NCBI GenBank assembly: GCA_963742305.1
Contig: CAVULN010000042.1
Coordinates: 1-64,000 of the forward strand
DNA: 64,000 nucleotides
Source: Roseiarcus sp963742305
GTDB lineage: Bacteria; Pseudomonadota; Alphaproteobacteria; Rhizobiales; Beijerinckiaceae
Reading direction: 5' to 3'
Shown here: positions 58,037 through 64,000 of the stretch, piece after piece
How positions within the stretch are numbered: position 1 is the stretch's first letter
Layout: each line of letters starts with the position of its first letter
The notes under the pieces: model-generated
The model's database searches: none
Seen by the model: the letters and a program-made list of their open reading frames with translations, nothing else
Told to the model about the DNA's origin: nothing
Made by a program: the position numbers and the translations under genes

Positions 58037-58570
58037 TCAGTGCGCTTCCGAGCCGCCGCCCGGCGGACGGGTGCGGCGCTCGGCCATGAAGCGGTCGAAC
58101 TCCTCGCGGTCCTTGGCGCGACGGATCGCATCGACATATTCGGCGAACTCGCGCTGCGCCTGGTCGAGCTTGCGGCGCTCTTCGTCGAGCCGGGCCAATT
58201 CCGCGGTCCGCCATTCGTCGAACGCGGCGTTGCCGGTCGAGGGGGTATAGAAGCCGCTCGCGCGCCGCATCGAGCCGCAGCCCCAGGAACTCGCCCATGA
58301 ATTCGACGCCATCATCGCGCGCGCGTCCTGCCATTTGCCGGCGGCGAACGTCTGCAGGTCCGGCCCGCCATTGCGGCTCTGCCAGAACTTGTAACCGAGG
58401 ATCGCAAGGCCGATCGGCCAAAAGACAATGAAGCCGAGCACCATCGCGATGATCTCGAACGCCGTCCAGCGGGAACCGGGGCGCCGGCGCCATCGCGCAT
58501 TCGCCCAATCGCTCGGGCCGAATTCGCGGGCTCCATAAGCCCCGCCAAACGTATTATCCGCAGTGCCCAT
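58037..58570 (-). CDS. DUF2852 membrane protein
   Basis: 177 residues from ATG 58570. One or two hydrophobic helices at about 40-60 (AFEIIAMVLGFIVFWPIGLAI) are followed by the family signature GYKFWQSRNG. Then come a Ser/Gly stretch and a charged helix ending AIRRAKDREEFDRFMAERR. This is the DUF2852 family of Hyphomicrobiales, of unknown function. It separates dppF from dppA on the same strand. Confidence 0.85.
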   Translation of the reverse strand: MGTADNTFGGAYGAREFGPSDWANARWRRRPGSRWTAFEIIAMVLGFIVFWPIGLAILGYKFWQSRNGGPDLQTFAAGKWQDARAMMASNSWASSWGCGSMRRASGFYTPSTGNAAFDEWRTAELARLDEERRKLDQAQREFAEYVDAIRRAKDREEFDRFMAERRTRPPGGGSEAH

Positions 58571-58700
58571 CAGGGTCCTCCGTGTCTCGTGAGCGGCGCC
58601 CGGCGGACGAACGCTCACGCGCATTTGAGATTGGGAGCCGTTTGCGGCGCGGCAAGGGCACGGCGGAGGAAAAAGCGACAATCACGTCAATGCCGCTGAC

Positions 58701-59691
58701 CTAATCGAGAGGAAACCAGCACGCGACCTTGCGGCTTCCGTCGCCCTTCGCCTCGAGAACCGGCGCCTCTTCAAGGCAGCGCGGACGGGCGAAGGCGCAG
58801 CGCGCGGCATAGGGGCAGCCCCCGGCCGGTTCGGGCGCGCCGTTCGCCGGCGCGGGCGCCAGGCGCGCCGGGCGGTCGAGGCGCGGCGTCGCGTCCACCA
58901 GCTCACGTGTATACGGGTGCGCGGGATTGGCGAACAGGGCGTCGGTCAGCCCGGTCTCGACGAACAGGCCGCGATACATGACGGCCGTCGTCACGCAGAT
59001 ATGCGCGACCACGGCGAGATCATGGCTGATCAGGAGAAAGGTCACGCCCGCGTCGCGCTCGAGGTCGCTCATCAGGTTCAGGACCTGCGCCTGAACCGAG
59101 ACGTCGAGCGCCGACACCGGCTCGTCAGCAATGACGAGGCTGGGCCGGGTGATGAGCGCGCGGGCTATCGCGATGCGCTGGCGCTGGCCGCCGGAAAATT
59201 CATGCGGATGCTTCGCGGCGTCGGAGGCCTCGAGACCGACCGCTACGAGCGAGGCCTCGACCCGCGCGCGCCGCTCCGCCCTGCCCGCCCCGCCCAGCGC
59301 CTTGAGCGGTTCGGCGACGATTGCCTCCACCCGCTGGCGCGGATCGAGCGATCCGTAAGGATCCTGGAAGACGATTTGCATGTGCTGCGCGCGCCGCGCG
59401 CAATTCGCGTCGCCCAAGATCGAACAGCGATCGTCCCAGAAGGCGCACCTCGCCCGAATCCGGCCGGTCAAGCGCGAGCGCGATGCGCGCCAGCGTCGAC
59501 TTGCCCGAGCCCGATTCGCCAACAATCCCGAACGACCGCCCTGGCTCAATCGAGAAGCTCACGCCCGCAAGCGCTGGCCGCGCATTCCTGCGCGCGAACG
59601 GGCCGATCCCCGCCGTACGATAGGTCTTGACCAGCGAAGAGACTTCGAGCAGCGGCCCGCCGTCCGTCGCGCGTCCTCCCGCGTGGCTCAT
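58701..59691 (-). pseudogene. dppF: Peptide ABC transporter ATP-binding protein DppF, frame broken once
   Basis: A reconstructed protein of about 330 residues. From ATG 59691, which overlaps the dppD stop (ATGA), it reads Walker A GIVGESGSGKSTLARIAL. Near 59388-59398 a run of GCGCGCGCCGCGCGC breaks the frame. QHMQIVFQDPYGSLDPRQR, signature EFSGGQRQRIAIARAL, Walker B LVIADEPVSALD and the C-terminal CPYAARCAFARPRC (oligo/dipeptide C-terminal domain) follow in the next frame to 58701. All motifs are present, so a sequence indel is likely. It is the cytoplasmic ATPase of the peptide importer. Confidence 0.82.
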
Positions 59692-60665
59692 CGCGGCCCG
59701 CCCAGTTCGCTCGCGCGATGACAGCGCGACACGTGGTTCGAGCCGAAGGGGATTTCTGGCGGGGGCGCCGCCCAGCAGATGTCGAGCGTGAACGTGCACC
59801 GGCCGGCGAACGGACAGCCGACGCGCGGCCCCTCCTTCAGCTGCGGCGCGCCGGGAATCGTCTTCAGGCGCGCGCCGCGCGGCGCTCCCGGCCGCGGACG
59901 AGCTTCGAGCAAGGCCAGCGTGTAGGGATTTCTCGGCTCGCGCAACACCGTCTCGACGGGCCCCGTTTCCATGATCACGCCCGCATACATGACGATAACC
60001 CGGTCGCAATGGCCGGCGATCACCGCGAGATCGTGGCTGACCAGCAGGACCGCCATTTTCGATTCGGACCTGAGCGCATCGATCAGCGCCAGAATGCGCG
60101 CCTGCACGGTGACGTCGAGCGCCGTCGTCGGCTCGTCTGCGATGATGAGCCGCGGGTTGCAGCCGATCGCCATCGCGATCATCGCGCGCTGGCGCTCGCC
60201 TCCCGAGAGCGCGAAGGGATAGGATCGCGCCGCGCGCTCAGGCTCCCCGAGCCCCACCCGCTCAAGCAACTGGACCGCGCTCTCGCGCGCCTCGCGCTTG
60301 GCGAGCCCGCGATGCAGCATCAACGGCTCGGCGACCTGGGCGGCCACGCTGCGCAGCGGATTGAGCGCCGTCATCGGCTCCTGGAAGACCATGGCCATGC
60401 GGTCGCCGCGCAATCGGCGCATCGCCTCTTCCGGGAGGCCGACAAGCTCTCTGCCCTTCGAAGCGGATCGAGCCCCAGAATCGCGCGCGCCTGCCGGCGC
60501 AAGCCCCATGATCGCGAGCGCGGTCATTGTCTTGCCGGAGCCGGATTCGCCGACCATCCCGAGGCTCTCGCCCTCGTCGAGCGACAGCGAAACCCGGTCG
60601 ACGACGCGCCGCCATCCGTCCGCCGCCGGCAGGTCGATGGCGAGTTCAGCCACGTCGAGCAGCAT
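59688..60665 (-). CDS. dppD: Peptide ABC transporter ATP-binding protein DppD
   Basis: 325 residues from ATG 60665, overlapping the dppC stop. It has Walker A GMVGESGSGKTMTALAIMGL, Q-loop MVFQEPMTALNPL, signature ALSGGERQRAMIAMAI, Walker B LIIADEPTTALDV and switch His VSHDLAVIAGH. The C-terminal oligopeptide domain contains GCPFAGRCTF. Between residues about 57 and 70 the sequence ARDSGARSASKG replaces the family's ARFWGSIRFEG, which is present in another frame. A 2-base gain near 60482-60490 and a 1-base gain near 60451-60457 cancel each other. Confidence 0.88.
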   Translation of the reverse strand: MLLDVAELAIDLPAADGWRRVVDRVSLSLDEGESLGMVGESGSGKTMTALAIMGLAPAGARDSGARSASKGRELVGLPEEAMRRLRGDRMAMVFQEPMTALNPLRSVAAQVAEPLMLHRGLAKREARESAVQLLERVGLGEPERAARSYPFALSGGERQRAMIAMAIGCNPRLIIADEPTTALDVTVQARILALIDALRSESKMAVLLVSHDLAVIAGHCDRVIVMYAGVIMETGPVETVLREPRNPYTLALLEARPRPGAPRGARLKTIPGAPQLKEGPRVGCPFAGRCTFTLDICWAAPPPEIPFGSNHVSRCHRASELGGPR

Positions 60666-61477
60666 CAGCTCCGCGCCTTGAGTTTCGGGTCGAGCGCGTC
60701 GCGCAGGCCGTCGCCGAGCAGATTGAGGCCGAGCACGCTGAGCGCGATCGCGATCCCCGGATAGAGCGCGAGCCTGGGCGCGTTGTAGAGAACGGTCTGC
60801 GCGTCGGCCAGCATCTTGCCCCACGAGGTCTCGGGCGGCTGCGCGCCAAGGCCGAGATAGGAGAGCGCCGCCTCGGCCAGGATGGCGATCGCGAATTGAA
60901 TCGTCGCCTGTACGATCAGCGCGGGCGCGATGTTGGGCAGAACATGATCGACGGCGATCGCGACCGGCCCGCGGCCCGCGGCGCGGGCGGCGAGCGCATA
61001 TTCGCGGGAGAGAACGCCGTTGGCGGTGGCGCGGGTCAGCTTGGCGATGATCGGCACGTTGTAGACGCCGATGGCGACAATCGCATTGACGACGCCCGCG
61101 CCGAACGTGGCCGTCAGCATGATCGCAAGCAGCAGCGCCGGAAACGCGAAGACGAAGTCGCTGAACTTCATGATTGCGTCTTCGACGAGGCCCTTGGAGA
61201 AGGCCGCGATCAGGCCAAGGACGACGCCGAACGCAAGCCCGATGCCGACCGCGATCACCCCGACCAGAATCGAGATGCGCGAGCCGGCCAGGATTTGCGA
61301 GGCGACGTCGCGTCCGAGATTGTCGGTCCCGAACCAGTGCGCCGCGGATGGAGGCGCGAGCTTGTGGGGGATGTCGATCGCCGCGGGCGGATAAGGGGTC
61401 CAGACGAGCGACAGGGCGGCTGCGGCGACCAGCGCAGCGACAAGCGCTCCGCCGAGCCAAAGACTTCGAGCCGCCAC
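60665..61477 (-). CDS. dppC: Peptide ABC transporter permease DppC
   Basis: 270 residues from GTG 61477. It has six membrane helices and the family motif HWFGTDNLGRDVASQILAGSRISI near the N-terminus. The EAA-type cytoplasmic loop is YALAARAAGRGPVAIAVDHVLPNI, and the tail is GLNLLGDGLRDALDPKL. It forms the channel with DppB. It is 24 bases after dppB and overlaps dppD. Confidence 0.92.
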   Translation of the reverse strand: MAARSLWLGGALVAALVAAAALSLVWTPYPPAAIDIPHKLAPPSAAHWFGTDNLGRDVASQILAGSRISILVGVIAVGIGLAFGVVLGLIAAFSKGLVEDAIMKFSDFVFAFPALLLAIMLTATFGAGVVNAIVAIGVYNVPIIAKLTRATANGVLSREYALAARAAGRGPVAIAVDHVLPNIAPALIVQATIQFAIAILAEAALSYLGLGAQPPETSWGKMLADAQTVLYNAPRLALYPGIAIALSVLGLNLLGDGLRDALDPKLKARS

Positions 61478-61501
61478 GCGGGCGAAACCGGCCGGACACG
61501 G

Positions 61502-62449
61502 TCACGCGGCGGGCGCTCTCAGCCTCGGATCGATCGCGGCGCAGGCGATGTCGACGACGAAGTTCAATCCGATCACGATCAAGGCGATCAACATCACCGC
61601 GTTCTCGACCACGAGCGTGTCGCGATTGGAGATCGACTGCAGCATGAGACGCCCGAGACCCGGCAGGACGAACACGTTCTCGACCACGATCGCGCTCGCG
61701 ATCAGGTTGGCGAATTGCAGCCCCATGATGGTGAGGATGGGGGTGAGCGCGTTTGGCAGCGCGTGGCGCCAGAGCGCGGCGCGGCGCGAGACGCCCTTGG
61801 CGCGCGCTGTGCGCATGAAGTCCTCGTTCAGGGCTTCGATCACCGCCGATCGGGCGACGCGGGTGACGATCGCCGCCTGCACGACGCCAAGCGCAATCGC
61901 GGGAAGAATAAGAGCGCCGAGCGCCCGCATCGGGTCATGCCAGCCGGGAAATCCGCCCGCCGGAACGAGTTTGAGCGTCACCGCGAAAAGGAGCACGAGG
62001 AGGATCGCCAGCCAGAAGTTCGGCACCGCAATCCCAACCTGGCTCAGGCCCATGACGACCGCGTCGCCGGTTCGGCCACGCCGATCCGCCGCATAGACGC
62101 CGGCGACAAGCCCGAGGCCAGCGGCGAACGCCATCGCCATCAGCGCGAGCGGCGCGCTGACCGCGAGGCTCGAGGCGATCAGCGGCGCGATCGGTGATCC
62201 ATAGGCGTAGGAGACGCCGAGATCGCCATGCAGCGCGCCGCCGATCCAGTGCGCGTAGCGGATGGGCGCGGGCAGATCGAGGCCGAGCTTGTGCGAGAGC
62301 GCCGCGACCGCGTCGGGGGTCGCGGTCGGCCCGAGAATGGTCTCGGCCGCATTGCCCGGCAAAATGCTCATCACCGCGAAGACGATCAGCGAGGCGATCA
62401 GGAGCGTCGCCAGGAACAAAACGATCCGTTGAGCGATATAAAGCAGCAT
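61502..62449 (-). CDS. dppB: Peptide ABC transporter permease DppB
   Basis: 315 residues from ATG 62449; an upstream start at 62488 would add 13. It begins with the first helix RIVLFLATLLIASLIVF and SILPGNAAETILG. The EAA loop is DFMRTARAKGVSRRAALWRHALPNAL, followed by VENVFVLPGLGRLM. It has six membrane helices. It follows lptE by 43 bases on the same strand, linking the transporter to the leuS-lptE genes. Confidence 0.92.
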   Translation of the reverse strand: MLLYIAQRIVLFLATLLIASLIVFAVMSILPGNAAETILGPTATPDAVAALSHKLGLDLPAPIRYAHWIGGALHGDLGVSYAYGSPIAPLIASSLAVSAPLALMAMAFAAGLGLVAGVYAADRRGRTGDAVVMGLSQVGIAVPNFWLAILLVLLFAVTLKLVPAGGFPGWHDPMRALGALILPAIALGVVQAAIVTRVARSAVIEALNEDFMRTARAKGVSRRAALWRHALPNALTPILTIMGLQFANLIASAIVVENVFVLPGLGRLMLQSISNRDTLVVENAVMLIALIVIGLNFVVDIACAAIDPRLRAPAA

Positions 62450-62491
62450 TGCGTTCAGGCTAGCGAGCGGGCGCCAAGCCGGATCCATGCC

Positions 62492-63012
62492 TCATGAGGG
62501 CTTCCCGGCCAGCGCGGAGGCGAGACGCAGCGAGATCTCCGACGACAGCGCGCGCGCCAGCCGGATTTCGGCGTCGCGCAGGGCGCGCAGATCGTTGTAC
62601 CGTTGCTGGGACCGGTCGTAGGCCGCCGCTGCGTTGGCGACGCCGGTCAGAACTTGAGCGCCGCCGTCGATTCTGGTCAGGGTATAGGTGGCGTCGCCCG
62701 ACAAGGTGGCCGACGTGGCGACATTGGTGAGCGAGCTCACGGTCGGCGTCGTCGTGCCGAGCGAGAGGGTCACTGTCAGCCGATATTTTGGCGTGGGCGT
62801 CTGGCCGGTGCCGTTGAGATCGGTGATCAGGTTGTCAGCCAGATAATGGCCGATGCGGTCCTTGATCGGCGCGACTTCGATCGCCCGAAGGTCTTCGACG
62901 AGGCCAGGATGCGACGCCTCGCCATAGAGCGGCTGAAAGCAGCCCGCGAGCCCGCGGGGGGCGCCGCGAGCGCGAGCGCCGCAAGCGCGCCGATAGCTCT
63001 AGACCACGACAT
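62492..63012 (-). pseudogene. lptE: LPS-assembly lipoprotein LptE, frame broken once
   Basis: From ATG 63012 a signal sequence (GALAALALAAPPAG) should lead to a lipobox. The sequence then shifts frame in a G/C run near 62938-62956. The continuation CFQPLYGEASHP and VAPIKDRIGHYLADNLI with TPKYRLTVTLSLGTTTP is classic LptE. It ends at 62492. Total about 173 residues, normal for the family. The start overlaps the leuS end by 14 bases, as in many Hyphomicrobiales. LptE plugs the LptD barrel at the outer membrane; because it is essential, a real null allele is unlikely and a sequence error is favoured. Confidence 0.82.
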
Positions 63013-64000
63013 TGACGATCCTGTGCGGCACGACGATCACCCGGCGGGCGCGCTTATTATCCATCGCCCGCTTGACCGCGTCGAGGGCGAGCGCCGCGCG
63101 CTCGACCCGTTCCTGCGCAGCCTCCCGGTCAATTCTGAGTTCGCCCCGCTTCCGGCCGTTGACCTGGACGACGTAAATGGCGTCGGACGACGCGATGAGA
63201 CTCCGGTCGGCGACCGGCCACGGACTCTGCGAGACGAAAGCTTTGTGGCCCAGCGCCTCCCAGCACTCTTCCGCCAGATGCGGCATCATCGGCGCGAAGC
63301 AATGAACGAGAATGTCGCCGGCCTCGGCGAAAGCGGCTCTGAGATCGTCGGCGACCGGCGTCTCTCCAATCGCCCCGACCGCAACGCTGAGCTCGTTGGC
63401 CAGTTCGTAGACCGCGGCGATGCAGACATTGAACCTGAGCCGCTCGACCTCGTCCTCAATTCGCGCCATCGCCGCATGGGCGAGCTGGCGGATGCGCCGC
63501 GCCTCCTCGCCATATTCCGACGGCCTGGGCGGACGCTCGGGCCCGACGACGCGCTCGATCTCGCAGACGAGGCGCCACAGGCGCTGCGTCTGCTTGAACG
63601 CGCCCTGAACGCCAGCCTCCGTCCAGATGACGTCGCGCTCGGGCGGCGAATCCGACAGCATGAACCACCGCGCGGTGTCGGCGCCGTATGTCGCAATGAT
63701 CTCGTCCGGATCGACGGTGTTGCGCCTGGATTTCGACATCTTCTCGGTCGGGCCGATCTCGACCGGCCCGCCGCCGTCCACCGCAACAGCTCGCCGCGCC
63801 TCGCCGTCCGCGTGGATGCGAACTTCCGACGGCGCAAGCCACTGGCCCTCGGCGTCGCGGTAGGTCTCATGCACTACCATGCCCTGGGTGAAAAGGCCGG
63901 CGAACGGCTCGTCGAGATTGAGGTAGCCGCATTTGCGCATCGCGCGAGTGAAGAAGCGCGAATAGAGGAGATGCAGGATCGCATGTTCGATGCCGCCGAT
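62999..64000 (-). CDS. leuS: Leucyl-tRNA synthetase, C-terminal part (runs off the window)
   Basis: 334 residues of the 3' end are inside the window; the start lies beyond 64000. It shows GIEHAILHLLYSRFFTRAM, the KMSKS signature in GPTEKMSKSRRNTVDPDEII, TARWFMLSDSPPERDV and the C-terminal VQVNGRKRGELRI typical of LeuRS. It charges tRNA-Leu with leucine in the cytoplasm. It overlaps lptE by 14 bases. Confidence 0.95.
   Translation of the reverse strand: MGGIEHAILHLLYSRFFTRAMRKCGYLNLDEPFAGLFTQGMVVHETYRDAEGQWLAPSEVRIHADGEARRAVAVDGGGPVEIGPTEKMSKSRRNTVDPDEIIATYGADTARWFMLSDSPPERDVIWTEAGVQGAFKQTQRLWRLVCEIERVVGPERPPRPSEYGEEARRIRQLAHAAMARIEDEVERLRFNVCIAAVYELANELSVAVGAIGETPVADDLRAAFAEAGDILVHCFAPMMPHLAEECWEALGHKAFVSQSPWPVADRSLIASSDAIYVVQVNGRKRGELRIDREAAQERVERAALALDAVKRAMDNKRARRVIVVPHRIVNVVV

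Overview
The window is GC-rich and reads as a chromosomal segment of an alphaproteobacterium, most likely in the Hyphomicrobiales (Rhizobiales). Supporting this are thrB overlapping rnhA, leuS overlapping lptE, a DUF2852 protein, a Zur-znuACB locus, an AapJ-type amino acid binding protein, and several family-typical small proteins. Nothing fixes the genus. I found no rRNA, tRNA or CRISPR array.

Layout. 0.2-5 kb is an accessory patch: two hypothetical genes, an FAD oxidoreductase, a complete IS5-type element with TAA target duplication, and an IS630 fragment joined to a short-chain dehydrogenase that has lost its N-terminus. 5-7.7 kb holds a glycosyltransferase and UDP-glucose dehydrogenase. 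8-9.4 kb is thrB-rnhA, followed by about 1 kb of repeat-bearing non-coding DNA. 10.4-14.2 kb has a FeeM-like N-acyl amino acid synthase divergent from a GGDEF/EAL protein. 14.2-21.3 kb has tlpA, argH, small exported proteins, an orphan AapJ-like binding protein, an L,D-transpeptidase, a lipoprotein and a gamma-glutamyltransferase-like enzyme. 21.3-25.8 kb is one very large Lhr-type helicase. 25.9-34 kb has an aldo-keto reductase, a cNMP-binding protein, a ribose-type sugar ABC transporter, Kup, an outer membrane barrel and a YdcZ transporter. 34-38.2 kb is a GT8 enzyme, then zur divergent from znuACB. 38.7-46 kb has pirin, a membrane/ferredoxin/adenylate-cyclase fusion, a GNAT enzyme, an Orn/Lys/Arg decarboxylase and acetate kinase. 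46.3-51 kb has a large cysteine- and proline-patterned orphan protein and a large membrane protein. 51-57.9 kb has TfoX, a lytic transglycosylase, a YciI protein, a two-gene lysis-like cassette bracketed by copies of an amidase 3' end, the amidase and a peptide-binding protein. 58-64 kb is a leuS-lptE-dppBCDF run of co-oriented, mostly overlapping genes.

Working together. DppBCDF with the nearby DppA-like binding protein makes a complete peptide importer, with an amidase next to it. Zur and ZnuACB form a zinc-uptake unit. Ugd and the GT4 enzyme point to surface polysaccharide. The most unusual items are a holin-like membrane segment fused to a phage-tail-lysozyme domain in one protein with a coupled membrane partner, and a predicted haem/ferredoxin/cyclase fusion.

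Caution. At least ten non-mobile loci show single-base frame breaks, mostly in GC runs, while both halves keep family sequence. That pattern fits uncorrected sequence indels better than mass gene decay, so I describe the reconstructed genes and mark each break.
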